Below are positions 16,717 through 26,161 of a stretch of DNA of 64,000 nucleotides, one piece after another. Source of the DNA: JBMYZL01 sp049610385 (GTDB lineage Bacteria > Bacteroidota > Bacteroidia > Flavobacteriales_D > Sanyastnellaceae); assembly GCA_049610385.1 (NCBI GenBank), contig JBMYZL010000003.1, positions 62,001 through 126,000 of the forward strand, in the 5' to 3' direction. The notes beneath the pieces were generated by a model, which had not been told where the DNA came from, searched no databases, and worked only from the letters and a program-made list of their open reading frames with translations. The position numbers and the translations under genes are program-made. The stretch's first letter is position 1. Every line of letters begins with the position of its first letter.

Positions 16717-19599
16717 TCAATCCTCAAGGGTCTGTTTCACCTCAACTTCTTCAAAGGCCTCTACGACATCTCCCACTTTGATGTCATTGAATCGTTCGAC
16801 ATTCAAGCCACACTCGAATCCGCGTTTGACTTCTTTGACATCATCTTTGAAACGCTTCAAAGAGCCCAGGACCCCTGTATAAACTACGACGCCCTCTCGA
16901 ATGACACGCACCTTACTCGATCGCTTGATTTCGCCTTCAGTGACAAAACAACCCGCGATGGTGCCCACCTTCGAAATTTTGAAGGTTTCACGTATTTCTG
17001 CGGAGCCCGTGATGTTTTCCTCAATTTTGGCCGATAGCAGACCCTCCATGGCGTCTTTCATCTCTTCGATCGCCTTGTAGATCACCGAATAGAGTCGAAT
17101 CTGGACTTCTTCCTTTTCCGCCAACCTTCTTGCCGCACCTGATGGACGCACCTGGAAACCAATGATGATTGCGTCAGAGGCACTGGCCAGCAGGATGTCC
17201 GACTCGGATATCTGACCCACCGCTTTGTGAATGATGTTCACTTGGACCTTTTCCGTTGACAACTTCTGCAAAGAATCACTCAAGGCCTCGATGGAACCAT
17301 CCACATCGCCTTTGACAATCAAGTTCAATTCCTTGAATTCCCCAACCGCAATGCGTCGGCCGAGCTCTTCCAAGGTCACCGTCTTCTGCGCCCGAACACC
17401 TTGCTCACGCTGCAATTGCTGACGCTTTGTCGCAATGGATCTGGCTTCCTTTTCGTCCTCAAAACCATGGAACTTGTCTCCTGCTGTAGGGGCACCATCC
17501 AATCCCAAAACAGAGACGGGAATGGCAGGTCCAGCTTCTTTAACCCGGGCACCACGCTCGTTGAACATCGCCTTCACTTTTCCCGAGAACTGACCAGCCA
17601 AAATGGCGTCACCCACATGAAGCGTTCCACCCTCGACCAGCAAATTCGTCACGTAACCCCGGCCTTTGTCCAATGAGGATTCAATAACGGTTCCCAATGC
17701 GCGCTTTTTGGCATTCGCCCGCAAATCCAACATCTCCGCCTCCAACAACACCTTTTCCAACAATTCCTCAATGTTCATGCCCGTTTTGGCTGAAATTTCT
17801 TGGCTTTGGAATTTGCCCCCCCATTCCTCAACGAGAATGTTCATTTCCGCCAATTCCTGACGAATTTTGTCAGGGTTTGCTTCCGGACGATCGACTTTGT
17901 TGATGGCAAAAATCATGGGAATGCCCGCCGCTTGCGCGTGGTTGATTGCCTCCTTCGTCTGTGGCATCACCGCATCATCTGCAGCCACAACAATGATAGC
18001 GAGGTCGGTCACCTGAGCACCGCGCGCACGCATCGCTGTAAACGCCTCGTGACCGGGTGTATCGAGAAAGGTCATCTTGCCCCCTTTCGGCAATTCCACA
18101 CTGTATGCACCTATGTGCTGGGTGATGCCGCCTGCCTCACCAGCAATTACATTGGCTTTGCGGATGAAATCGAGCAAGGAGGTCTTGCCGTGATCTACGT
18201 GTCCCATCACCGTCACAATCGGCTGACGCACCTCAAGATCTTTGTCGCTGTCCTCCTCAATCTCAATGGCCTCTTGAACTTCCGCCGAAACAAAATCCGC
18301 TTCATAGCCGAATTCTTCGACGATAATGGTGATGGTTTCAGAGTCCAATCGTTGGTTGATGGACACCATGATGCCCAACGTCATGCAAGCGGAAATCACT
18401 TCGTTGACATTGGTGTTCATCATGTTAGCCAATTCCGCCACGGTCACAAATTCCGTCAATTGCAAGGTGCTGGCAGCGGCTTGCTGTTGAGCCAATTCCT
18501 TTTCTTGGCGTTCCTGAATGGCACTGCGTTTGGCACGACGCAACTTGGAAGAACCGGACTTCTTACCGCCACTGAGGCGAGCAAGTGTATCCTTGATTTC
18601 TTTTTGAATATCGGCTTGGCTGACTTCGCGCTTGGGTTCACTCCGTTTTCCTCGTCCTTTCTTGTCGTTGGACCCCCCACGATTGCCCGCAGTTTTCACC
18701 GACTTGTCTACATCCACCTTCGTGATGCGCTTCCGCTTCCGCTTGCCATCCTCCTTCGACGCAGGGGTCCGCTTCTTTTCAACGGGCAAATCGATTTTGC
18801 CCACCACCGTGGGGCCTGAAAGCTTTTCAACCTTGGCACGAACCACTTCCGGTTTCTCTTCTTCCCGCTTCCGCGCCGCAGCTTCCCGTTCGGCCAATTC
18901 GGCAGCCTCTTTGGCTTCCTGCTCCGCCTTGGCCTTGTCTTTTTTCGCTTGAGCAGCCGTCTTGGCTGTGATGGCTTTTGACTTGGCTTGCAGCTCAGCC
19001 CGTGCGGCTTCCTTTTCTGCTTTTGTTTTGGTCTTGCGTTTTTTCGTGACTGATTCCAAATCCAGTTTTCCCACGACTTTCAAGGGCGAATTCGCATCGT
19101 CTTTCTCTGCTTCAACATCGTCTGGCGCTTCTGCAACAGATGCTTTCTCCTCCTTCTCGGGCTCCTCCTTCTCGGGCTCCTCCTTCACCGCTTTCACTTC
19201 TTCCACCTCGGGCGACGGTTCCGGTTCGGGCTCAGTCGGATCAACCGGTTCGGGCTCTACACGCTCCACAACGGGTGGCTTATCACTTTTCTGGAACACC
19301 GAAAGGTCGATTTCGATTTCTTCCTCTTCTGACGGGTGGTCTTCCTTTTTGGTAGAAGCGAGTGTAACGCTCTTGCGTTCAGTCACCGATCGGGACGTAT
19401 TCTGCGCCTTCTCCTTCGCTGCCTTTTCATCCTGAAAATTTGCCCGTACCAAGGCAACTGCCTCCGCATCCACCTTGGCAGTGGGCTTGGCTTCGACTTC
19501 AATTCCTTTGCTATCCAGAAAGTCCACAATGGTTTGGAGCCCCAGATTGAATTCTCGGGTGAGTTTGTTGAGTCGTACGGGTTTGTTTGCGTCTGCCAT
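16717..19599 (-). CDS. infB: Translation initiation factor IF-2
   Basis: IF-2 is the GTPase that brings initiator tRNA to the 30S subunit and promotes 50S joining. The protein is 960 aa. Residues 1-70 form the IF2-N-like module (NKLTREFNLGLQTIVDFL). Residues about 70-380 are a long charged region rich in Lys, Glu and Pro, including a short EKEEPEKEE repeat (near 19155-19190). A second N-domain (FVTVAELANMMN) comes before the G domain with GHVDHGKTSLL (about 464), DTPGHEAF and NKVD. Domains II to IV complete the protein to the GDVVEAFEEVEV end. It is the third gene of rimP-nusA-infB, 80 bases after nusA. Confidence 0.97.
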   Translation of the reverse strand: MADANKPVRLNKLTREFNLGLQTIVDFLDSKGIEVEAKPTAKVDAEAVALVRANFQDEKAAKEKAQNTSRSVTERKSVTLASTKKEDHPSEEEEIEIDLSVFQKSDKPPVVERVEPEPVDPTEPEPEPSPEVEEVKAVKEEPEKEEPEKEEKASVAEAPDDVEAEKDDANSPLKVVGKLDLESVTKKRKTKTKAEKEAARAELQAKSKAITAKTAAQAKKDKAKAEQEAKEAAELAEREAAARKREEEKPEVVRAKVEKLSGPTVVGKIDLPVEKKRTPASKEDGKRKRKRITKVDVDKSVKTAGNRGGSNDKKGRGKRSEPKREVSQADIQKEIKDTLARLSGGKKSGSSKLRRAKRSAIQERQEKELAQQQAAASTLQLTEFVTVAELANMMNTNVNEVISACMTLGIMVSINQRLDSETITIIVEEFGYEADFVSAEVQEAIEIEEDSDKDLEVRQPIVTVMGHVDHGKTSLLDFIRKANVIAGEAGGITQHIGAYSVELPKGGKMTFLDTPGHEAFTAMRARGAQVTDLAIIVVAADDAVMPQTKEAINHAQAAGIPMIFAINKVDRPEANPDKIRQELAEMNILVEEWGGKFQSQEISAKTGMNIEELLEKVLLEAEMLDLRANAKKRALGTVIESSLDKGRGYVTNLLVEGGTLHVGDAILAGQFSGKVKAMFNERGARVKEAGPAIPVSVLGLDGAPTAGDKFHGFEDEKEARSIATKRQQLQREQGVRAQKTVTLEELGRRIAVGEFKELNLIVKGDVDGSIEALSDSLQKLSTEKVQVNIIHKAVGQISESDILLASASDAIIIGFQVRPSGAARRLAEKEEVQIRLYSVIYKAIEEMKDAMEGLLSAKIEENITGSAEIRETFKISKVGTIAGCFVTEGEIKRSSKVRVIREGVVVYTGVLGSLKRFKDDVKEVKRGFECGLNVERFNDIKVGDVVEAFEEVEVKQTLED

Positions 19600-19679
19600 T
19601 GGCGAAAGGCGGGATCTAAGGGTTTTCAGTCGAAAGGTAAGGTTTGTTGCCGGAGTCCGAAATCATGCAGTGGATTCCA

Positions 19680-20915
19680 TCAGGCCATCTCGTCTTTGAG
19701 GATTTTCAAAACTTCACGGATGGTTTCAACTTCCAAGTCCGTTCGTTGAGCCAAATCTGACTCTTCCAAGTCAAGCACAGAACGGGCTGTGTCCAATCCG
19801 ATTTTGATGAATTCATTCAAGATCCACTCATCGATTTCATCTGCGAATTCCTTCAATTCCACATCATCGATGGCTTCCTCATCCTCCCGGTATACGTCAA
19901 TTTCATATCCAGTCAATTGACCCGCAAGGCGAATGTTGTTGCCGCCTCTGCCAATGGCCAAGCTCACCTGGTCTCCTTTCAAGAACACCTTGGCACGTCC
20001 GGTGGCGGCGTCGAGTTCAATGGACGTGATTTTCGCAGGGGACAAAGCTCGCTGAACCAGCAACTGCTCGTTGTCCGTGTAATTGATTACGTCTATGTTT
20101 TCGTTCTTCAACTCCCGGACAATGCTGTGAATTCGAGACCCCTTCATGCCCACGCAAGCCCCAACCGGATCCACGCGTTCGTCATAGGACTCCACGGCCA
20201 CTTTGGCACGCTCTCCGGGAGCGCGAACCACTTTTTTGATGGTGATCAAGCCGTCGTAAATCTCAGGAACCTCCTGCTCAAACAATCGCTCCAAGAACTC
20301 TGGCGCCGTCCGCGACAAGATGATCTTCGGGTTGTTGTTGCGCATCTCCACAGCTTCCACGACCGCCCGAATGGTGTCTCCCTTTTTGAAAAAGTCCCCT
20401 GGAATTTGACGATCACGGGGCATCACCACCTCATTGTCCTCGTCGTCCACAAGCAGGATTTCCCGCTTCCAAATTTGGTACACTTCAGCGCTGATGACCT
20501 CGCCTACCCGCTCTTTGTACTTCTGGAAAATGACATCTTTCTCCAAATCCAGAATGCGCCCTGCCAAATTCTGTCGCAAAGACAACACATTACGTCGGCC
20601 AAAGGACTCAAAAGAAATTTCTTCAGAAACCTCCTCCCCGACTTCAAAGTCATCTTCGATTTTCAAAGCATCGCCGAGGGCAATCTGGGTGGCTTCATCC
20701 TCAACCTCTCCATCTTCCACGATTTCCCGGTTTTGCCAAATCTCCAAATCACCTTTGTCCGGGTTGATAATGATATCGAAGTTGGCGTCGTCACCATACT
20801 TCTTTTGAATCATCGCCCGGAACACATCTTCCAAGATGCCCATCATGACCTCCCGGTCGATGTTCTTGAACTCCTTGAATTCCTTGAAGGAATCCACCAA
20901 ATTGAGCTGCGCCAT
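19680..20915 (-). CDS. nusA: Transcription termination/antitermination protein NusA
   Basis: NusA binds RNA polymerase and nascent RNA and controls pausing, termination and antitermination. The 411 aa protein contains the N-terminal polymerase-binding domain (about 1-125), an S1 domain (130-200), and two KH domains with RVDPVGACVGMKGSRIHSI and VSLAIGRGGNNIRLA. The C-terminal acidic region ends with a short helical motif (SDLAQRTDLEVETIREVLKIL). The length is typical for Bacteroidota, which lack the acidic repeats of E. coli NusA. It starts 12 bases after rimP. Confidence 0.97.
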   Translation of the reverse strand: MAQLNLVDSFKEFKEFKNIDREVMMGILEDVFRAMIQKKYGDDANFDIIINPDKGDLEIWQNREIVEDGEVEDEATQIALGDALKIEDDFEVGEEVSEEISFESFGRRNVLSLRQNLAGRILDLEKDVIFQKYKERVGEVISAEVYQIWKREILLVDDEDNEVVMPRDRQIPGDFFKKGDTIRAVVEAVEMRNNNPKIILSRTAPEFLERLFEQEVPEIYDGLITIKKVVRAPGERAKVAVESYDERVDPVGACVGMKGSRIHSIVRELKNENIDVINYTDNEQLLVQRALSPAKITSIELDAATGRAKVFLKGDQVSLAIGRGGNNIRLAGQLTGYEIDVYREDEEAIDDVELKEFADEIDEWILNEFIKIGLDTARSVLDLEESDLAQRTDLEVETIREVLKILKDEMA

Positions 20916-20927
20916 TTTGCTTGCTTC

Positions 20928-21395
20928 TTATTTGAATGAGATAGTCACTTTTGTCCAGTCCAAATCTTGAATCCTCCACCGCATTTTCTCCTCCACCCAT
21001 TCCTTCGCCTTCCGCCCCTCAATCCGACGCTTCTCGCGAATCGTCAGTTCGATTTCATCCGCCTCAACCGCCGTCAACTTGCCTTCCACTTTTCCCGCAC
21101 CTGTAGGCTTCACCTCAACCACACGGCCGATGTTCTTCCGGTATTGTCGGTCGAACCGCAGGGGCTGATCGAGACCCGGCGACGAAACATCCAAAGAAAA
21201 GTCTTCATCGTCCCGGTCCAACAAGGATTCCAAATGACGACTGAGGGACATGCAATCTTCGATGCTGGTCGACTCGTCGTTGTCCAGCAACACTTTGATC
21301 ATGTTGCCCTCTGACACCTGGACATCCACCAAAAATCCCGAAGTGCCATCCAGAAAAGGCTCCGCGAGGTCTTTGATTTGTTGTGCTGTAATCAT
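20928..21395 (-). CDS. rimP: Ribosome maturation factor RimP
   Basis: RimP is needed for maturation of the 30S subunit. The 155 aa protein has the usual two domains: an N-terminal alpha/beta domain with the family segment DCMSLSRHLESLLD and LDVSSPGLDQPLR, followed by a small Sm-like beta-barrel. The gene order rimP-nusA-infB is very widely conserved and confirms the call. Its leader, from a promoter near 21522, holds a strong hairpin described separately. Confidence 0.96.
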   Translation of the reverse strand: MITAQQIKDLAEPFLDGTSGFLVDVQVSEGNMIKVLLDNDESTSIEDCMSLSRHLESLLDRDDEDFSLDVSSPGLDQPLRFDRQYRKNIGRVVEVKPTGAGKVEGKLTAVEADEIELTIREKRRIEGRKAKEWVEEKMRWRIQDLDWTKVTISFK

Positions 21396-21469
21396 GGTGT
21401 CTTGTGTGATTCAATCCGCCAACCAGGACCGCTTGCGCGTCCCCAGTTGCAAACCCGGCAGTCGCAGAC

Positions 21470-21496
21470 AAAAAAGAGGGGTTGATTCCCCTCTTT
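21470..21496 (-). terminator. Terminator-like hairpin in the rimP leader, possible attenuator
   Basis: On the minus strand a perfect 9-bp stem (AAAGAGGGG with CCCCTCTTT, loop of 6) is followed directly by T residues, six in a row counting the stem end. It lies 26 bases past the putative -7 box and 75 bases before the rimP ATG. No minus-strand gene lies upstream for it to terminate, so it should be part of the rimP-nusA-infB leader. Confidence 0.55.
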
Positions 21497-21521
21497 GCTG
21501 TCACTCCTGAAAAGTTCGGGG

Positions 21522-21529
21522 CAAAAGTA
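21522..21529 (-). promoter_or_regulatory. Putative promoter -7 box (TACTTTTG) of rimP-nusA-infB
   Basis: TACTTTTG on the minus strand fits TAnnTTTG and sits inside the same GATTACTTTTGC context as the actA box. Transcription would start near 21515, giving a leader of about 120 bases. No clear -33 element is seen. Confidence 0.45.
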
Positions 21530-21553
21530 ATCAATTTCAGGTAGATTGCACAC

Positions 21554-22252
21554 ATGTCCTATGTGTTGCAAATGATTGCTGAAGGGGAGCATCAGCACCA
21601 GGATTTCAAAATGCGTGTGGACGACGCGCGAAAAATTGCCAAAACCATGGTCGCTTACGCCAACACCAGCGGTGGACGTATGCTGATTGGTGTTCGGGAC
21701 AATGGCGCTGTTTGTGGATGTCGAGCCGAGGAAGAGTACCACATGATTGAAGCCGCGGCTGAATTGCACAGCCGCCCTTCCATCCCGTTTGAAGTTCAAG
21801 TCTGGAAAGCAGAAGGCCGAACCATTCTCGAAGTTCAGGTCCCCCGATCAGCCGCTCGGCCTCATTTTTGCGAGGACAAACAAGGCAAATGGTTGTCCTT
21901 TTTGCGAAAAGGGGACAAGAACATCAAGGCAAACCCTGTTCTGATCAAGGTTTGGCAATACGAAATGCGAAAGGATCGCAGTGAGTTTCGTTATGACCAA
22001 TATGTGGGCAAGCTATTTGCAGCTTGGCGAAGCGGAAGAACTCTCCAATTCCGGCATGTTGCGCGCATCGCAAGATTGCCTTACTCAGATGCCGAAGATC
22101 TGCTCTGCTTGCTCATTGTCTGGGGCATCGTGCGAATCGAACCCGGGCCCAGAGGATTTACATACAGCTTGGGAGATGTCGAGGCCTTGGAGAAACTCGA
22201 AACCCATGGACCGGAGACATTTCGATGGCAAGCGGAGCGGTTCTGGGACTGA
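21554..22252 (+). CDS. AlbA/Schlafen-type (AAA_4) putative DNA-binding protein
   Basis: The 232 aa cytoplasmic protein starts with an AlbA_2 (divergent AAA_4, Schlafen-like) domain: EGEHQHQDFKMRVDD, then KTMVAYANTSGGRMLIGVRDNG, and a second half containing FLRKGDKNIKAN. This fold is found in putative transcriptional regulators and nucleic acid-binding proteins. The C-terminal 90 residues look like a small winged-helix domain (FRHVARIARLPYSDAEDLLCLLIVWGIVR). No ATPase motifs are present. It is divergent from rimP and precedes the PorZ-like gene by 89 bases. The exact role is unknown. Confidence 0.8.
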   Translation: MSYVLQMIAEGEHQHQDFKMRVDDARKIAKTMVAYANTSGGRMLIGVRDNGAVCGCRAEEEYHMIEAAAELHSRPSIPFEVQVWKAEGRTILEVQVPRSAARPHFCEDKQGKWLSFLRKGDKNIKANPVLIKVWQYEMRKDRSEFRYDQYVGKLFAAWRSGRTLQFRHVARIARLPYSDAEDLLCLLIVWGIVRIEPGPRGFTYSLGDVEALEKLETHGPETFRWQAERFWD

Positions 22253-22341
22253 TCCATCGTTCATCACGACCCATTCCGCAAACAAGGCAATAAATGCGAA
22301 CTTTGCGGCGTCTGATGAAGCGAATGCACAATCACATTGAA

Positions 22342-24882
22342 ATGGAAAAGTGCCCGGTGCGATGGATCACGTGGGTCATGGGGTTAACTTGGACATGGAC
22401 AGCCTTTGCCCAAGTCCCCTCCAGTGGTGAATCCACAGATTTGTCCTTCCCCGTGGGCTCCTGGCGCGATGGGTTCCCGTGGCAACAAGTCGAGCAGGTG
22501 CTTTGGTGCCCGAGCGATGCTTCGGGTTGGGGCTTGGAAGACAGCGATGAATTTTGGAGCGTGGGACCAGGGGAACCCCAATTCGCATGGGGTCAGTCAG
22601 GGGTCATTGCTGCGAGAACACAGAAAGCGGTGTTTACGTATGACCTGAAGGATGGAGAGTTGAACCGCTGGTCCACAGTGAATGCGTTGAGCCATGTGGG
22701 GCCCACCGCTTTGGCGTTTGATTTGGACAACCAAACCCTCATTGTGGCCTATGAAAACGGCCTGATAGATTTTGTGCACCTCAATGGAACAAGGCTTTTC
22801 ACCCTGACAGACATCCGAGACAGCAACCTCATCGGGAGCAAGGCCATCCACAGCCTGACCTTCATTCACCGTCCGGATGGCGATGTGCGGTTGTTGGCGG
22901 CTTGTGCATTCGGGATCGTGGAATTGCACCCCCGAACCTTCGATGTGCGAAACACATGGTATCTCCAAGGCCAACAAGAACTGCTCAATGTCTGGGGGGT
23001 GAGGGCCACTGAAGAGGTCTACATTGCTTGGACAGAGCATGGCATCTTCGAGGCAGACGTGAATCATCCGTTTTTGAATGCCGCCACCGCTTGGTCTGTT
23101 TGGGACGATATGCCGCTGGAGACCGCAGACTGCCGCCATTTATTGTCCGGTGCGAACGGCGAACCCATTTTGGTGTTGCGGAATGATCCTGAAAGCGAAG
23201 GCCCCAGAGATGATGTGTGGGTTTTGCTGGACGGCTTGTGGCAGCCTTTGCCAGGCTGGAACGGAGCTCGAGTAGATTGCGCGGCCACCTCTGGCCATGT
23301 GGGGGAATTGCCTTGGCAACTGGCCTTGGGCGATTTCAATAGCATTCAGCTTTTTCCTGCTGACCTGTCCGTTCCAGAACCCGACCAAACCTACCTCACT
23401 GCAGCCAATCAACCATTCAGGCCCAATGACATCGTTTTTCATGTCGCCGAATCTGAGGAGTCTTGGGGTCATTGTTGGGTAGGCAACGACCTCGGTGGCC
23501 TATTATTTCGAGACATTGGAGCCGGTGTCGGAGGCCGTTCCATCGCACCGAGTGGCCCACCACTGGACTTGGTGCATGATTTGGAAACTTGGAACGATGT
23601 CCTGTGGGTGGCGGCTGGTGGCGTCGATGAGACTTGGACTGGGCGTTTTGTGACCCAACCCCTTTTTGGCTTGCAAAATGGGGATTGGAGGTCCGCGGCG
23701 CTGGACAGCAGCTGGAACAATTTGGCCCAAATCAAAGACGTCCTCAGCGTGGCCATCGACCCCCTGGATGACGAACACGCCTTTCTCGGCTCTTGGGAAG
23801 AAGGGGTTGTGGAAGTGAAAAAGGGTGAATGGATTCAAACCTACAATGAAAACAACAGCACCCTAACTCCCTCCGGGACAGGTATGGATGCTGTCCTTCG
23901 GATCGCCGGTGTCGATTTTGATCCAGATGGGAACCTTTGGGTCACGAGCGCGTTTGACCCGAACCCCTTGCACGTTCGTTTGACCGATGGAACATGGAAA
24001 GCCATGCCGCTCAACAATGCCTTGGAAGATGATGAGTTTTTGACGGATGTACTCGCCACCCGCCAAGGATTTGTCGTGGCTGTGGTCTCGCGGGGCAACG
24101 GGGTTTTGGTGTATGATACGCAAGGCACTCCCGAAATCACTTCAGATGACGATTGGGTGCGGCTCAGCAGTGGCGATGTCGACGGACTGCCTTCAGCGGA
24201 TGTTTTTGCTTTGGAAGAAGATTTGGATGGTGAAATATGGTTCGGGACCGCCGCAGGTCCGGGGGTCTTGTATGTCCCTTCTTCACTTTTCGGCGGGACA
24301 CCACCGGAACCCGCCGTGTCCAGCATTTTGATTGAGCAAGACGGCAACTTTCAACTTTTGTTGGAAACGGAGAGTGTCCGCTGCATCACCATCGATGGCG
24401 GCAACCGAAAGTGGATTGGAACTGCCGGCTCCGGAGCATATTTGGTCAGCCCCGATGGCACCCAGACACTGGCCCATTTCACCGCCGCTAACAGCCCATT
24501 GCCCAGCAACAACATCACAGACGTGGCCATCAACCACAGAACGGGTGAAGTGTTCATTGGAACCGAAAATGGGTTGATGCGTTATACGAACGATGCGACG
24601 AATTTTGTCAAATCCATCGATGCACTCACCGTGTACCCCAATCCCGTTTTGCCGGAACACAGCGGCCCAGTGACAATCGACGGATGTGCATACAATTCCA
24701 CGGTTTCCATCACCAATGCAACCGGCCGGTTGGTGGCTTCGATGACCTCCGAAGGGGGGCGGGCCATTTGGGATGGCTTGGACATGGATGGACAGCCGGC
24801 CCCTTTCGGGATGTACTATGCATTTGCTGTCGACCGCGATGGTGAATCCGCAGGGGTTCAAGCTTTTGCCATTATTCGGTGA
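22342..24882 (+). CDS. porZ: PorZ-like two-propeller protein of the type IX secretion system
   Basis: PorZ is a surface component of the T9SS attachment complex that helps deliver anionic LPS to the sortase. This protein is 846 aa from the ATG at 22342, chosen because a clean signal peptide (CPVRWITWVMGLTWTWTAFAQ) follows; an ATG at 22294 would add 16 residues. Repeated Trp- and Gly-rich blades (FPVGSWRDGFPWQQVEQV, then NRWSTVNALSHVGPTALAFD; later GNRKWIGTAGSGAYLV and NNITDVAINHRTGEVFIGT) fit two beta-propellers of the two-component-regulator type. The last 80 residues, from LTVYPNPVLPE, are a T9SS sorting-domain-like beta-sandwich, which PorZ keeps. The assignment is by architecture; another propeller protein cannot be excluded. 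Confidence 0.75.
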   Translation: MEKCPVRWITWVMGLTWTWTAFAQVPSSGESTDLSFPVGSWRDGFPWQQVEQVLWCPSDASGWGLEDSDEFWSVGPGEPQFAWGQSGVIAARTQKAVFTYDLKDGELNRWSTVNALSHVGPTALAFDLDNQTLIVAYENGLIDFVHLNGTRLFTLTDIRDSNLIGSKAIHSLTFIHRPDGDVRLLAACAFGIVELHPRTFDVRNTWYLQGQQELLNVWGVRATEEVYIAWTEHGIFEADVNHPFLNAATAWSVWDDMPLETADCRHLLSGANGEPILVLRNDPESEGPRDDVWVLLDGLWQPLPGWNGARVDCAATSGHVGELPWQLALGDFNSIQLFPADLSVPEPDQTYLTAANQPFRPNDIVFHVAESEESWGHCWVGNDLGGLLFRDIGAGVGGRSIAPSGPPLDLVHDLETWNDVLWVAAGGVDETWTGRFVTQPLFGLQNGDWRSAALDSSWNNLAQIKDVLSVAIDPLDDEHAFLGSWEEGVVEVKKGEWIQTYNENNSTLTPSGTGMDAVLRIAGVDFDPDGNLWVTSAFDPNPLHVRLTDGTWKAMPLNNALEDDEFLTDVLATRQGFVVAVVSRGNGVLVYDTQGTPEITSDDDWVRLSSGDVDGLPSADVFALEEDLDGEIWFGTAAGPGVLYVPSSLFGGTPPEPAVSSILIEQDGNFQLLLETESVRCITIDGGNRKWIGTAGSGAYLVSPDGTQTLAHFTAANSPLPSNNITDVAINHRTGEVFIGTENGLMRYTNDATNFVKSIDALTVYPNPVLPEHSGPVTIDGCAYNSTVSITNATGRLVASMTSEGGRAIWDGLDMDGQPAPFGMYYAFAVDRDGESAGVQAFAIIR

Positions 24883-24910
24883 AGACGAACGCATTTACCT
24901 TTAGCTGCAG

Positions 24911-26161
24911 ATGAATATACCTTTCAACTTGCCAGCTTCGAAGTTGCCTCGTGTGGGAACCACCATCTTCACAGAAATGTCGGCCTTGGCCAAAGCCAAT
25001 GGAGCCTTGAATGTGAGCCAAGGATTTCCAGATTTCGCGCCACCAGTTCCCTTGGTGGAAGCGGTGGCACGAGAAATGTGCTCAGGGCCTGCAGCCAATC
25101 AATACGCACCCATGGCAGGTCACCTCGCACTGCGAGAATGGATTGCGTGGGATTTGGAGCAGCGTTTTAACGCCCAATACCATCCTGAATCTGAAGTCAC
25201 CATCGGCGCTGGGGCATCATCCTTAATCTTTGCTGCCATCCAAGCTTTTGTCGGCGAAAACGACGAGGTCATCTTGATGGAACCTGCCTATGATTTGTAC
25301 GCTCCAGCGGTTCAATTGGCTGGTGGAAATATTCGGCGCGTAGAACGTCGAGATGAAGATGATGGGTTGAATTTTGACGCCTTGCGGGCCGTTCTCGATC
25401 GGCGAACCCGCATGGTCATTGTAAATTCTCCGCACAACCCCACAGGGGCTTGTCTGCGACCCGAAGACCTTGAAACACTCCACCAAATCCTGGACGGCAG
25501 CCATGCCATCCTGCTCAGTGATGAAGTCTATGGGCCCATTGTTCATGACGGACGGCCGGTGATCTCAGTGGCCAGTCATCCAGGTTTGGCTCAACGCGCC
25601 CTGATCGCACAGTCCTTTGGTAAATTGCTCCACGCCACAGGTTGGAAAGTAGGTAGTTTGGTGGGACCTGCCGAGTTCATGGCCGAAGTGAGAAAAGTGC
25701 ACCAGTATGATGTGTTTTCCACGGCAGGACCCATTCAGTTGGGCATCGCTTCGTTCTTGCGCACACCAAATGGCATCGCGCATTTGGCCGAGTTGGCGGC
25801 CTTTTACGAAACCAAACGGAATCGATTGTTGCATGGATTGCGAGATACAGCTTGGGTGTTCCAACCTGCGCAAGGGGGGTACTTCCAAATTTTGTCTTAC
25901 GAGTCCTTTCTCGATGCGCCAGATGGTGCTGTTGCGCGAAGTTGGACCCGATCGCATGACATTGGATTGGCCACCATTCCAGTCTCCTCATTTTACAATC
26001 CACGACATGTCATGCAACAGGATTCACGCCGTTTGCGGGTTTGTTTTGCAAAAGGAGATGAAACCTTGGACAAAGCCATTGAAAAATTGCGATGGATTGC
26101 AGAACATCCTGAAGACGCTGCTGCTGCCGTGTTGAACCAGACACATTCCCATTCGGAATGA
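24911..26161 (+). CDS. Methionine-type aminotransferase (class I/II, PLP-dependent)
   Basis: The protein is 416 aa and belongs to fold-type I aminotransferases, closest in pattern to the methionine/glutamine transaminase YbdL. Visible features are LNVSQGFPDFAPP, the loop NQYAPMAGHLALRE, the PLP-ring Tyr in EPAYDLYAP, NSPHNPTG, DEVYGPIVHD and the Schiff-base Lys in QSFGKLLHATGWKVG. It would convert 2-keto-4-methylthiobutyrate to methionine with glutamine, or a related reaction. Its stop overlaps the start of an omega-amidase gene by 4 bases, the enzyme that removes the 2-oxoglutaramate formed from glutamine, which strongly supports the pairing. Confidence 0.88.
   Translation: MNIPFNLPASKLPRVGTTIFTEMSALAKANGALNVSQGFPDFAPPVPLVEAVAREMCSGPAANQYAPMAGHLALREWIAWDLEQRFNAQYHPESEVTIGAGASSLIFAAIQAFVGENDEVILMEPAYDLYAPAVQLAGGNIRRVERRDEDDGLNFDALRAVLDRRTRMVIVNSPHNPTGACLRPEDLETLHQILDGSHAILLSDEVYGPIVHDGRPVISVASHPGLAQRALIAQSFGKLLHATGWKVGSLVGPAEFMAEVRKVHQYDVFSTAGPIQLGIASFLRTPNGIAHLAELAAFYETKRNRLLHGLRDTAWVFQPAQGGYFQILSYESFLDAPDGAVARSWTRSHDIGLATIPVSSFYNPRHVMQQDSRRLRVCFAKGDETLDKAIEKLRWIAEHPEDAAAAVLNQTHSHSE

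Noticed and set aside
17800..18819. 339-codon plus-strand open frame opposite infB
   Set aside because: Antisense shadow of the IF-2 G domain and charged region; no start context or recognisable motif.
19155..19190. Tandem repeat inside infB
   Set aside because: It is an in-frame EKEEP-type repeat in the variable charged region of IF-2, normal for the protein.
19917..20939. 340-codon plus-strand open frame opposite nusA
   Set aside because: Mirror of NusA coding sequence, no protein-like features.
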